Origin: Rubripirellula sp.
GTDB taxonomy: Bacteria; Planctomycetota; Planctomycetia; Pirellulales; Pirellulaceae
Direction: 5' to 3'
DNA length: 64,000 nt
Assembly (NCBI GenBank): GCA_012270065.1
Contig: JAAXJB010000030.1
Coordinates: 4,314-68,313 of the forward strand
In this document: positions 20,375-29,903 of the stretch, piece after piece
Position numbering within the stretch: position 1 is the first letter of the stretch
How the letters are laid out: each line of letters begins with the position of its first letter
Notes under the pieces: model-generated
What the model saw: only the letters and a program-made list of their open reading frames with translations
The model's database searches: none
Told to the model about the DNA's origin: nothing
Made by a program: the position numbers and the translations under genes

Positions 20375-21712
20375 ATGAACAGGTCCAGTCAGGATACGCC
20401 AAAGCAGAACTCGAAATTTCATCTGGTTGTTGCTGCTGTTGCTGCGTTTTCGACATACTTTTGCATGTATGCTTTTCGCAAGCCTTTTACCGCTGCGACT
20501 TACGAGGATTGTCCCGACGTGGAAGTGTCGGTTCTGACAATCGCTGGTGGCCCTCTGGTCATATTGGGATTGAAGACGTTGCTGGTCCTTTCTCAACTGA
20601 TGGGCTACATGTTTTCCAAGGTGATTGGTATCAAGGTCGTGTCCGAAATGAAGACACGCAATCGTGCTGGCACCATCATCGGGTTGATTATAGTTGCCGA
20701 ATTGGCTTTGGTGGCCTTTGCGTTTGTGCCGACAAACTGGAAGCCGCTCATGCTGTTTCTTAATGGGCTGCCACTGGGAATGGTGTTTGGCCTCGTGATG
20801 TCCTTTCTTGAAGGGCGTCGGCAGACCGAAGCGATGTCTGCGGTGTTGTGTGCAAGCTTCATCATGTCTTCGGGTGCGGTGAAGTCGATCGGGCAGTGGT
20901 TGATTCAGGATGTCGGGATTGACGAATTCCAGATGCCGATGGTCACTGGGTTGATGTTTTTTTTGCCGTTGTTGCTTTCTGTCTGGTTTTTGCAGAAAAC
21001 ACCCGGCCCTGACGCCAGTGACTTGCGTGCGCGTTCAGAGCGGAAGGCGATGAACCGTTCTGCAAGATGGCAGTTCTTTCTGACTTTCTGGCCGGGCTTG
21101 TGCTTGATCCTCTTTGTCTACATTACCATCACGCTGCTGCGGACCGTTCGGGATGATTTTGGAGTCGAACTGTGGCGCGACATGGGTGTGACTGAAGAAC
21201 CATGGGGTTATGCGACGTCTGAGTTCATTGTGGCGATTTGCGTTACTGCATTGAACGCAGGTGCTATCTGGATTTCCCACAACCTGACCGCCATACGCGT
21301 CACTCTTGGGGTCATGTGCGGGGCGTTTGTATTGATCGGGCTGTCGGCGGGGTTACAGAGTCTGGGCTGGTTAGGCCCATTGAGCTTCATGGTCATTTGC
21401 GGGATTGGACTTTACCTGCCGTACGTTGCATTTCATACCACGGTATTTGAGCGACTGGTTGCTGCCTCGGGGCGACCTGCCAATATGGGCTTCCTGTTGT
21501 ATGTAGCGGATTCGCTGGGTTACCTCGGATATGGTGTTGTGCTGGTTGCCCGCAGAACGGTGGATCAGTCCCGTGAGTTGTTGCCATATTTTCTGCAACT
21601 CCTGTTTCTGACGGCAGCCCTTTCAATTGTCGCATTGTTGTTTGCATTGCTGTATTTCCATCGTGCACTCACGGATGCCAGCGACTCGGCCAAAGCAGAG
21701 GGATCTCGGTAG
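20375..21712 (+). CDS. DUF5690-family multi-TM (MFS-like) protein
   Basis: ORF from 20348; ATG 20375 likely. 'FSTYFCMYAFRKPFTAATYED...LVLSQLMGYMFSKVIGIKVVSEM' matches DUF5690-type proteins; about 12 TM. Confidence 0.8.
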   Translation: MNRSSQDTPKQNSKFHLVVAAVAAFSTYFCMYAFRKPFTAATYEDCPDVEVSVLTIAGGPLVILGLKTLLVLSQLMGYMFSKVIGIKVVSEMKTRNRAGTIIGLIIVAELALVAFAFVPTNWKPLMLFLNGLPLGMVFGLVMSFLEGRRQTEAMSAVLCASFIMSSGAVKSIGQWLIQDVGIDEFQMPMVTGLMFFLPLLLSVWFLQKTPGPDASDLRARSERKAMNRSARWQFFLTFWPGLCLILFVYITITLLRTVRDDFGVELWRDMGVTEEPWGYATSEFIVAICVTALNAGAIWISHNLTAIRVTLGVMCGAFVLIGLSAGLQSLGWLGPLSFMVICGIGLYLPYVAFHTTVFERLVAASGRPANMGFLLYVADSLGYLGYGVVLVARRTVDQSRELLPYFLQLLFLTAALSIVALLFALLYFHRALTDASDSAKAEGSR

Positions 21713-21880
21713 CGCAGGAATCTCGACCGCGTTGTGGTCAGGAAGAAGACAAGTCGCAGATGACGAGTTTCTGCTCGCTTGTACTTTTTGATCTGTCAAT
21801 CATGCTCAACAGGCATCACTTTTTGTAGACTGTTGGTTCACTGGAACTGATCTCGAATTGAAGTTGCCTGAGAGACAAAA

Positions 21881-23011
21881 TTGGACGAGTCATGCATCCC
21901 GTCGGCGAACGAGGCTGAAGTTGTTACGCCAGACGAAAGCAAAAGTACAATCAAAAGTAAAAGTATCCGTGCAGCCGTTTTTCATGAATCGGAGCGTGCT
22001 TTGGAGTTTTGCCTGTTTCCCAGGCCACAGCTTCAACGTGGCGAAGCACTGGTCAGAATCACCTGTTGCACTTTGTGTGGCAGCGACTTGCACACAATCT
22101 CGGGCAGAAGATCGGAGCCGAGTCCGTCGATTCTCGGTCATGAGATTCTTGGTGTCGTCGAGGAGGTTTCCAGCGAGCCAGCTTTGGATGTTCGCGGAGA
22201 TCCCTTGAAGCCGGGCGATCGCATTACCTGGTCTGTCTGTGTTTCATGTCAAAGTTGTGAGCGATGCCGCAGCGGTTTGCCTCAGAAATGTCATCACTTG
22301 CAAAAGTATGGCCATGCTTTGGCTGAAGGCCGATTCGCACTCAGTGGAGGCTTAGCGGAGGCCATATTGCTGCGTGCGGATTCGGCGATCGTCAAAGTGC
22401 CTGACGAACTTCCGGATCATGTTGCCTGCCCTGCCAATTGTGCAACCGCAACCGTGATGGCCGCATTCAATGCGATCGGTCCGGTGGAGGGGAAACGGGT
22501 CCTGCTGTTGGGAGCGGGCTTGCTTGGCTTGACCGCGGTTGCCGTCGCCCGGTACCGGGGCGCCTTGGCAACTGTGGTTTCAGATCCTGCACCTGAACGA
22601 ATGGAGCTGGCACGGCAATTTGGAGCCGATCAGTGTGTTGAGGAGAACGGATTCGACGTTGTCATGGATTTCTCAGGATCAGTGGACGCAATTGAAGCTG
22701 GCCTGGAAAAGGCGGGCATCGGTGCCAGAATTGTGCTTGTCGGATCAGTGATGAAATGCAGGGACATGAAATTGAATCCAGAGAAGGTCATCAGGAATTG
22801 CTGGCAGATTCATGGCATTCACAATTATGCTCCTGCTGACCTTCTTGATGCGGTGCGATTCCTCAATGACCAGCACCACTCCTATCCGTTTGCCGACGTT
22901 GTTTCTGCTGAGTTTGCACTGGACAGGATTGACCATGCAATCCAGTTTGCAGAAGCAGAGCGTCCAATTCGTGTTGCAGTGCGTCCGGAGGTGAAGCGTG
23001 CAGGTCATTGA
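21881..23011 (+). CDS. Zinc-binding alcohol dehydrogenase, phosphonate-catabolism-associated (TIGR03366-like)
   Basis: 376 aa MDR fold: 'CTLCGSDLHTISGRRSEPSPSILGHEILGVVEEV', 'CVSCQSCERCRSGLPQKCHHLQKYGH'; position next to phnX. Confidence 0.87.
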   Translation: MDESCIPSANEAEVVTPDESKSTIKSKSIRAAVFHESERALEFCLFPRPQLQRGEALVRITCCTLCGSDLHTISGRRSEPSPSILGHEILGVVEEVSSEPALDVRGDPLKPGDRITWSVCVSCQSCERCRSGLPQKCHHLQKYGHALAEGRFALSGGLAEAILLRADSAIVKVPDELPDHVACPANCATATVMAAFNAIGPVEGKRVLLLGAGLLGLTAVAVARYRGALATVVSDPAPERMELARQFGADQCVEENGFDVVMDFSGSVDAIEAGLEKAGIGARIVLVGSVMKCRDMKLNPEKVIRNCWQIHGIHNYAPADLLDAVRFLNDQHHSYPFADVVSAEFALDRIDHAIQFAEAERPIRVAVRPEVKRAGH

Positions 23012-23552
23012 AGAAATCGAGGATCTGTTCGAACAGCAAGGGAACTCACTGTATGCCGGTGAGGTGATTTCTCAACGCGAGCATGCGTTACAGACCGCAA
23101 CCCTTGCCGAGAATGAAGACGCGTCCCCGGTTTTGATCGCGGCTGCATTATTGCATGATATAGGGCATCTGCTTCATGATTTGCCAGAAGACTCAGCGAT
23201 GCTGGGAGTTGATGATCGACATGAGTCCTTGGGTGAGACCTATGTGCAGAAGATATTTGGTTCTGCGGTTGCAGCTCCTGTTCGACTGCATGTTGCTGCC
23301 AAGAGGTATCTCTGTGCCGCGGAAAGTGACTATCTTGAGAGTCTGAGTGACGCTTCCCAGTTGAGTTTGCGTTTGCAGGGTGGTCCATTTACCGCATCCG
23401 AAATGAAAGAGTTCGAAAATTTACCTCATTGGCAGAATGCGGTGAGGGTGCGACGCTGGGATGATTGCGCGAAGGTTGAAGGAATGATTACTCCGTCGGT
23501 CCAACATTTCAGTCGCTACCTGCGAGAAGTTCTGGAGATGCAAAAACAATGA
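22998..23552 (+). CDS. HD-domain protein of phosphonate degradation operons (PhnZ/TIGR03276-like)
   Basis: 184 aa; 'ISQREHALQTATLAENEDASPVLIAAALLHDIGHLLHDLPED...GVDDRHESLGETYV' contains the HD motif; in operon with a phosphonoacetaldehyde hydrolase. Confidence 0.87.
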   Translation: MQVIEEIEDLFEQQGNSLYAGEVISQREHALQTATLAENEDASPVLIAAALLHDIGHLLHDLPEDSAMLGVDDRHESLGETYVQKIFGSAVAAPVRLHVAAKRYLCAAESDYLESLSDASQLSLRLQGGPFTASEMKEFENLPHWQNAVRVRRWDDCAKVEGMITPSVQHFSRYLREVLEMQKQ

Positions 23553-24700
23553 TCAGAAGTGGTGGCTCGACAGACTTTGATGTTGCGATCGTGGGCGGAG
23601 GGATCGTAGGACTCGCACATGCCTGGCGGGCAGTGAGCCGCGGACATCGAGTAGTGTTGTTTGAACGCACTCAAATTGCCGAGGGGGCTTCTGTCCGGAA
23701 TTTTGGCATGATTTGGCCTGTGGGGCAGCCTGCTGGTGAACTTTACCAGACAGCGCTGGAATCCCGTGATCTGTGGCTGCAGTTGGGAAAGCTGGGGGTC
23801 ACATCGGTTGAAAACTGTGGTTCACTGCATTTGGCACATCAGCAGGATGAATTGGATGTGTTGCGTGAGTTCTGTGCACTCAATACCCATCAGGGAAAGA
23901 TCGTTGATCCTGATGAAATCGGGGAACTGTCGCCTTTGGCGAACCCCGAGGGGCTTCTCGGCGGAATGTACAGCCCGACTGAGTTAAGAGTTGATCCGCG
24001 GTCCGCATCGCATTCAATCGCTAACTGGCTGGCAGACGAACATCAGGTCAAATTCTGCTTCAATACCGCGGTTGCCGACGTGACTGGCGGTCGGATTGAA
24101 ACATCCGATGGGCAGCGTTTCACGGCAAATCGCGTGATTGTATGCAGTGGAAGTGACTTGCAGACACTTTATCCGGATGAATTTGCGTCCTCCGGCTTAA
24201 AACTTTGCAAACTGCAGATGTTGAGAACGGGACCCCAGACGGGAATCAATGAGAGGACGCCACACATTGCAAGCGGTCTGACATTGAGGCATTACACTTC
24301 ATTCGAATCCTGTCGGACTCACCAGAAACTGCGTGACCGCATCGCACGGGAATCACCTCTGTTGGATCATTATGGAATTCATGTGATGGCGTCTGTATTT
24401 CCAGGCGGAGAGGTTGTGCTGGGAGATTCACATGAGTACGGAGAAAGAATCTCACCATTTGACAAAACCGAGATCGATGATCTGATTCTGGCTGAATTGA
24501 AAAAGGTGATTCAACTGGAAGACTGGTCAATTCAGCAGCGTTGGCATGGAATTTACGCAAAACATGCGTCGCTGCCAGTTTATGAAAAACAGATTGAACC
24601 GGGAGTGCATCTGTTTGTTGGAACAGGTGGTGCCGGGATGACAATGTCCTTTGGTCTCGCTGAGCGAACATGGCAACGTTGGGAAATGGAAAAACAATGA
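23549..24700 (+). CDS. FAD-dependent oxidoreductase, phosphonate-associated (TIGR03364-like)
   Basis: 383 aa; 'DVAIVGGGIVGLAHAWRAVSRGHRVVLFERTQIAEGASVRNFGMIWPVGQ' DAO-type FAD motif; overlaps both neighbours (translational coupling). Confidence 0.87.
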   Translation: MIRSGGSTDFDVAIVGGGIVGLAHAWRAVSRGHRVVLFERTQIAEGASVRNFGMIWPVGQPAGELYQTALESRDLWLQLGKLGVTSVENCGSLHLAHQQDELDVLREFCALNTHQGKIVDPDEIGELSPLANPEGLLGGMYSPTELRVDPRSASHSIANWLADEHQVKFCFNTAVADVTGGRIETSDGQRFTANRVIVCSGSDLQTLYPDEFASSGLKLCKLQMLRTGPQTGINERTPHIASGLTLRHYTSFESCRTHQKLRDRIARESPLLDHYGIHVMASVFPGGEVVLGDSHEYGERISPFDKTEIDDLILAELKKVIQLEDWSIQQRWHGIYAKHASLPVYEKQIEPGVHLFVGTGGAGMTMSFGLAERTWQRWEMEKQ

Positions 24701-25515
24701 GTAATGAATATCGGCACTTGCAAGGGGTTGTTCTCGATTGGGCAGGAACAACCGTTGATCATGGAAGTCGCGCACCGGCGATCGTATTTCAGGAGGTCTT
24801 TCGGAGTCGAGGCGTCGAGATTACGGTCGCACAGGCACGAGAACCGATGGGAATGGCAAAGCTTGATCACATCGCTGCGGTCGCCGCAATGCCAGCAGTT
24901 GCCGAGAGTTGGCTGGCACAGCATGGCCAGCCGTGCAGTCAGGCTGACATCGAAGCCATGTATGCTGATTTCCTTCCACTGCAACTGAAAACACTCGATC
25001 AGCATTGTGGTTTGATCGAAGGTGTTGCAGAAACGGTCGATGAATTACGCTCACGCGGAATCAAAATCGGCTCTTCCACCGGGTACACACGACAGCTGAT
25101 GGAAGTGGTCACCGCAGCAGCGGCGCCACAGGGCTATGAGCCTGATTGTGTGTTGTGTGCAGAGGACACGTCGCGGGGGCGACCAGCTCCATTTCTCCTG
25201 TATGAAGCAGCAATGCGACTCGATGTTTTTCCCATGACGAGCATGGTAAAAGTTGATGACACACCGGTTGGTATTGAGGCTGGACGCAATGCAGGATGTT
25301 GGACTGTCGGGGTAACCCGTACCGGTAATTGCGTGGGTTTGTCCGTCGAGGAAATTGACCAACTTGCGCCCGATGAGCGAGCAGCGATCATCGAGGCCGC
25401 CGGAGAAAAACTACGTGCAGCCGGTGCTCACGAAGTGATCCAGTCTGTTGCTGAGCTGCCTGCGGTCATGGACCGTTTTGAGCAGCAACTGGAAAACGGG
25501 CAGAGGCCTGATTGA
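24697..25515 (+). CDS. phnX: Phosphonoacetaldehyde hydrolase
   Basis: ORF from 24670; ATG at 24697 (MSNEYRHLQG). 'VVLDWAGTTVDHGSRAPAIVFQEVF', 'PMGMAKLDHI', 'GSSTGYTRQLMEVV', 'VKVDDTPVGIEAGRNAGCWTVGV' are PhnX hallmarks. Confidence 0.93.
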   Translation: MSNEYRHLQGVVLDWAGTTVDHGSRAPAIVFQEVFRSRGVEITVAQAREPMGMAKLDHIAAVAAMPAVAESWLAQHGQPCSQADIEAMYADFLPLQLKTLDQHCGLIEGVAETVDELRSRGIKIGSSTGYTRQLMEVVTAAAAPQGYEPDCVLCAEDTSRGRPAPFLLYEAAMRLDVFPMTSMVKVDDTPVGIEAGRNAGCWTVGVTRTGNCVGLSVEEIDQLAPDERAAIIEAAGEKLRAAGAHEVIQSVAELPAVMDRFEQQLENGQRPD

Positions 25516-25880
25516 ACATGAGTCTGCTCGACATGCCATGCGGCGTGGTCGGGGACTGACCATTCTGTCATGACGATTTCTGGAATCGTCTGGTCCAATG
25601 CCGATTTGGTCATTGCTTTTGCACGCACTGCGTTGAAGCCAATGACCACAGGGAAACGTCCCGCGTACAACCTGCCCCGGCTCTTCGTGTTTCCCGTTCA
25701 AAGAACAGATATCTGTTTTGCAGGGTGGCTTGCAGGCACCCAAAGGCAGGGTCTGAATTCTCCGTTGATTAAAAATGTTTTCTGATGATGCTTCTTCGCA
25801 ACATCTTCAGAAAACTCTCTCCGGCATGTGTGTCGACTGCAGTTCGGCGTACCCCGGATAGGGCCTTCCTGTTGACATTA

Positions 25881-25925
25881 TTCAACGTGGCGAAGTGGGT
25901 ACAGATTCGCAAGCCAACCGTTAGG
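25881..25925. repeat. Imperfect hairpin element, copy A (GTGGCGAAGTGGGTACAGATTCGCAAGCC)
   Basis: GCGAA (25890-25894) pairs with TTCGC (25906-25910); outer GGC/GCC pairing; resembles 46110-46138. Confidence 0.5.
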
Positions 25926-25962
25926 TAAACATGAGTCAATTGGATTGTACATCGGGAGGAAT

Positions 25963-26265
25963 ATGATGGATGAACCAACTACGGATGAATTGCTGGAGCA
26001 GGTGCGGGCGTTGAAGCAGGAGCTGTCCCATGTCAAAAGGCAGTTGAGGAAAAAAAGTCATCAGGCATCGGTTTACAACAAGATGATGCACGGCGCGATG
26101 CGACGTTTGCCTGATGAGTGGTTCCCGTTCAAGGCTTCGATTGAAGCAGAAACTGAACCGATGCACGACAATAATTCACCATCGGAAAAAGAGAAGAAAT
26201 TCGCAGTACGCGAGAGTTGGAACAGCCTGCAGAAAAAAATCTCAGTCCATATCAAACCCAGGTGA
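25963..26265 (+). CDS. Small charged hypothetical protein with N-terminal coiled coil
   Basis: ATG 25963 preceded by GGGAGGAAT; 'MMDEPTTDELLEQVRALKQELSHVKRQLRKKSHQ'. Confidence 0.6.
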   Translation: MMDEPTTDELLEQVRALKQELSHVKRQLRKKSHQASVYNKMMHGAMRRLPDEWFPFKASIEAETEPMHDNNSPSEKEKKFAVRESWNSLQKKISVHIKPR

Positions 26266-26838
26266 TGCAGGGACTCACCGATCACGCATTTCAGCAGAGA
26301 CTGGCTTTCATCAGTCTCACGAGTGGGTGGGGATGAGCGATCGGTTCGCTGCGGGGCGGGTTTCCAGCGTTGACTCGAATGTTGGTTTCGGCCCTCCGCC
26401 AGCAAGTTGCTGTATGAATCAGGCAAAACTGGTGCTCTGGCCACCTGGTGGGCTTTGGCACCGGTTTTTATCGGCATAACCCACGTTTCAGTTTTTTCGG
26501 CCTCGTTGACTCCATCGGCGCGCCCCCGGTGTCGGCAAGATGGAACTGGATAGATGGCAACGCATGAAATGAAGCCGTCTGACGCCACCCATTGATGCCC
26601 TTTTTGGTGATCCTTCATCGGGGTGATCAAGTTCGGTCCAGCGTTGAATGGACCGTGAAGAAGTGCTTCATTCTCTTTGCCAAAGGTTGCTTTCGGGCTG
26701 CTGAAATCCGGTGAAATCCGTTGGAACGGGTTCTGATGCCGGACGATCGGTACACTGATTGCGACTGGATTTTGCGTTGAAGAAGATAAAAGAGGTTGTT
26801 AGTCGGGTCACCCACATGGTTCCAAAGGGAGCACTGAA

Positions 26839-27795
26839 ATGGAAAATCGAGAACTTGTCACAGAAAAGAAAATCACGCCGATGTCGGGTTGGGGGCCGTT
26901 GCCCTTTTTTTTACTGATGATCCTTGGTGCGATAGCGGCGATCATTGGTGGGTCTGTTGCCGGTGACGCGATGGGGGCATTCCTGGTTGTTTCCGGAAGT
27001 CTGTCGATTCCGGTGGCCATCATTGGTCTCTTGGGATTGATGGCGATTGCCCCCAATGACTCGAGGGTTCTACTGTTGTTCGGTGAGTACCGCGGTACCG
27101 TTGTCGATTCTGGTTTTTTTTGGGTGAATCCCTTTTACACCAAAAAGAAAGTCAGTTTGAGAGTACGTAACTTTGAAACTGGTTCGCAAACGACTCCAGA
27201 ACAGAAAGATGCGACAACCGGACAGGTAGTCACGAAGAAAGGCAGAACCACGGGACGGCCATCGAAGGTAAATGACAGTGATGGTAATCCCATTGAAATT
27301 TCTGCTGTGGTGGTCTGGAAAGTAGTCGATACAGCCGAAGCACTATTCGAGGTTGATGACTACGAAGATTTTGTTGCGGTTCAAAGTGAAGCGGCTCTTC
27401 GAAATCTTGCAACACGCTACCCCTATGACAGTGAAGACGATGGGATTTCGTTGAGGGGAAGCACGGAAAAGATCTGTGATCAGCTCCGGAGCGATATCCA
27501 GGAACGCCTTTCGGATGCAGGAGTACACGTTCTCGAGGCTCGCATCAGTCACTTGGCTTATGCACCCGAGATTGCTGCAGCGATGCTTCAGCGGCAGCAG
27601 GCAGGTGCGATCATTGCCGCACGGACAAGAATCGTTGATGGAGCTGTAGGAATGGTTGAGGCAGCCCTCGGGCAGTTGCAGCGGGATCGGGTTGTTGACT
27701 TGGATGAGAAGCAGCGGGCAGCACTGGTGTCCAATCTGCTGGTCGTTCTCTGCAGTGACCGTAACACACAGCCGGTCATTCAGGCCGGTTCCTGA
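26839..27795 (+). CDS. SPFH / Band-7 domain membrane protein
   Basis: 318 aa; two N-terminal TM helices, then 'VLLLFGEYRGTVVDSGFFWVNPFYTKKKVSLRVRNFET...ISAVVVWKVVDTAEALFEVDDYEDFVAVQSEAALRNLA'. Confidence 0.9.
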   Translation: MENRELVTEKKITPMSGWGPLPFFLLMILGAIAAIIGGSVAGDAMGAFLVVSGSLSIPVAIIGLLGLMAIAPNDSRVLLLFGEYRGTVVDSGFFWVNPFYTKKKVSLRVRNFETGSQTTPEQKDATTGQVVTKKGRTTGRPSKVNDSDGNPIEISAVVVWKVVDTAEALFEVDDYEDFVAVQSEAALRNLATRYPYDSEDDGISLRGSTEKICDQLRSDIQERLSDAGVHVLEARISHLAYAPEIAAAMLQRQQAGAIIAARTRIVDGAVGMVEAALGQLQRDRVVDLDEKQRAALVSNLLVVLCSDRNTQPVIQAGS

Positions 27796-27908
27796 TTGCA
27801 TCATGGTGGTTCGCACACGAAACAGCTTTCGATGATTGTAAGTACGCAAGTACCTGTTTGTTCTTTGTCGTAAGAGTTTCCAGCTGTAACGTGATTGCGT
27901 TCTTTTTT

Positions 27909-27940
27909 AAATCGCAACTCTTGGGTTGCGATTTTTCTGT
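27909..27940 (+). terminator. Rho-independent terminator candidate downstream of the SPFH gene
   Basis: AAATCGCAAC (27909-27918) / GTTGCGATTT (27925-27934), 10-bp perfect stem, followed by TTCTGTTT. Confidence 0.75.
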
Positions 27941-28301
27941 TTGAGTCCGCTGGGGTGTGAATCGCAGGACCATCGTCCTTTCCTGTGGATTCGATCATGA
28001 AGATCCGGGTTCCCTCATGCAGGGAACCGGACGTCTTGAATCCGGAGTCTTGAGCCCGGTGCATTGAACACTCGGCACTGCATTTGGTTGCAGCCTGTTT
28101 CTGATGCAGATGCAGGATGGAACAGAGGGATGATTCTTTCCGGCCACAAAAAGCATGAAAAAATCCGGTGAGCCTGTGGAGAACTGGTGTCAGTTCTCGT
28201 TATCAGTGAAAGAGGGCATTGCTAATCAGAGCTTGTTCAAGCTGAGTGCCCTTGTGTTTTGCTGCCTCATTTCAGGCCTTTTCTACTGCAGGAGTTGACC
28301 T

Positions 28302-29819
28302 ATGCATTCTATTCTGGCTACCGGTGCGCGCTCTCTGGCTCTTTTGTTGGCTGTCAGTTCTTTCACCTACGGACAGTCTCGTCATCCTCGACACCGCGGA
28401 GATACAAGCCTGCGAAAACAGGATCAGGGGCCAGACCAGGTCCGAATACCAAACGTTGTCATCGATCGTGAGTTGATGATCACGCATCTGGGGGTGGTGG
28501 AGGACCCGGTTCGAACCGCGACTGGCAAAAGACGTCCGGGGGTCTGGTCTTTCCAGTATCTCATTGAGCAGATGGCCGGTGACCGTGACCCCGAGGAATT
28601 CGCAATGAGTCTGTTCACACATGGAGAGGATCGTCTGGTCAATGGTCATGTGACGCCATCGCGTCCTGCCGTCTGGGAGCACATTCTCGAGCCTTGGCTG
28701 GCGAAAGGGGGAGGCAGGCTTGATCTGCGACTGGCACCGGTGAAGTTGCTAGCGATCGTCAATCGACTCGATCTTCGTCAGGTAAACGGTAGTGAAGTTG
28801 TGAGCGCTGGTGAGGGACGCTTCGTCTTTGGTGTACTTGACGCGAATGGACAGCCGTTGGCACCCACCGGTGGCCCTGCCGTCGGTGGGATGACGATCAT
28901 TCTTGAATATGATCTACCAGCCAGTTCCTTGCGGGATTTACGGCGGTGGGCTGAGGATTGGCACACTCTTGGAAGCATGAAGCCAGGCAGTCGGGATTTC
29001 AATCAACATCTTGCCATGTTGACACGCCGTTTTACCGAACGTGGACGCGGTGCCGGGCGACCAAATGAAAGCGCGTTGAATCAGATAAGAACGAACGACG
29101 TCGCGCTGGCGACACCCTGGGAGCTGCGCGAATGGGTGATTGATCGCGATTCCGGGCTGCTGGCTCCAGCACCTGTTGCCGAGACACCTGACTTTGTGAC
29201 CATGAACAACTCGGATCACTTGACAGAATTGCTCGTCAGCAATGCTGCCAGCATTCTTGATGGCAGTTTTCGCTTGCCAAAGGCGCTGTCGGCCGGATCT
29301 GCACCAGCGGGACCATTTTTTGATCTCAGCCCCAGTCTCGATTCAGAAACCTACAGCAACAATCTGGCTGCAGCAGAAGCAACGGCAGGCTTCGGTGTCA
29401 TGAATCAGGAGTTTCTCCTGTCGCTCATGAACTTGTATGAGTCCAATCCGGTTGTCAATGCAATTCCAGAAACCAACGTTGTTGTGAATGTGCCGTGGCA
29501 GACACCGGTTGCGATTGATCCCGAGGTTCGCCATCGTTTCGCGTTGAATACCTGTTCGGGGTGTCATCGTGACGAAACAGGTGTCGGCTTCCTTCACATT
29601 GGATTTCCCGAAGTCTCACGGGGGCGGGATGTCGTTCGCAATGGCTTGGGGGAGTCTGCTTTCCTGTCCAGTTTCCTGATTGGCGGTGATGCGGTGGCAG
29701 ATCCCCTGAGGCCGGAAATTACACGTTCCTTCAATGATTTGCAGCGTCGCAAAAACGACCTTGAGGCGTTGTTGATTTTGGGTGGTCGACAAACGCGTTC
29801 TACTAACCGTCGGCATTGA
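28302..29819 (+). CDS. Secreted hypothetical protein with a CxxCH heme-like motif
   Basis: 505 aa with signal peptide; 'HRFALNTCSGCHRDETGVGFLHIGF' near the C-terminus. Confidence 0.8.
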   Translation: MHSILATGARSLALLLAVSSFTYGQSRHPRHRGDTSLRKQDQGPDQVRIPNVVIDRELMITHLGVVEDPVRTATGKRRPGVWSFQYLIEQMAGDRDPEEFAMSLFTHGEDRLVNGHVTPSRPAVWEHILEPWLAKGGGRLDLRLAPVKLLAIVNRLDLRQVNGSEVVSAGEGRFVFGVLDANGQPLAPTGGPAVGGMTIILEYDLPASSLRDLRRWAEDWHTLGSMKPGSRDFNQHLAMLTRRFTERGRGAGRPNESALNQIRTNDVALATPWELREWVIDRDSGLLAPAPVAETPDFVTMNNSDHLTELLVSNAASILDGSFRLPKALSAGSAPAGPFFDLSPSLDSETYSNNLAAAEATAGFGVMNQEFLLSLMNLYESNPVVNAIPETNVVVNVPWQTPVAIDPEVRHRFALNTCSGCHRDETGVGFLHIGFPEVSRGRDVVRNGLGESAFLSSFLIGGDAVADPLRPEITRSFNDLQRRKNDLEALLILGGRQTRSTNRRH

Positions 29820-29903
29820 CGGTTGAGCAAAACTGTTCGGGCGCGAGACGAGAGTCCGTGCCGGAAGGCCATGGAGAAAACAGCAGCCCGTGCGGGCTGG
29901 CTC

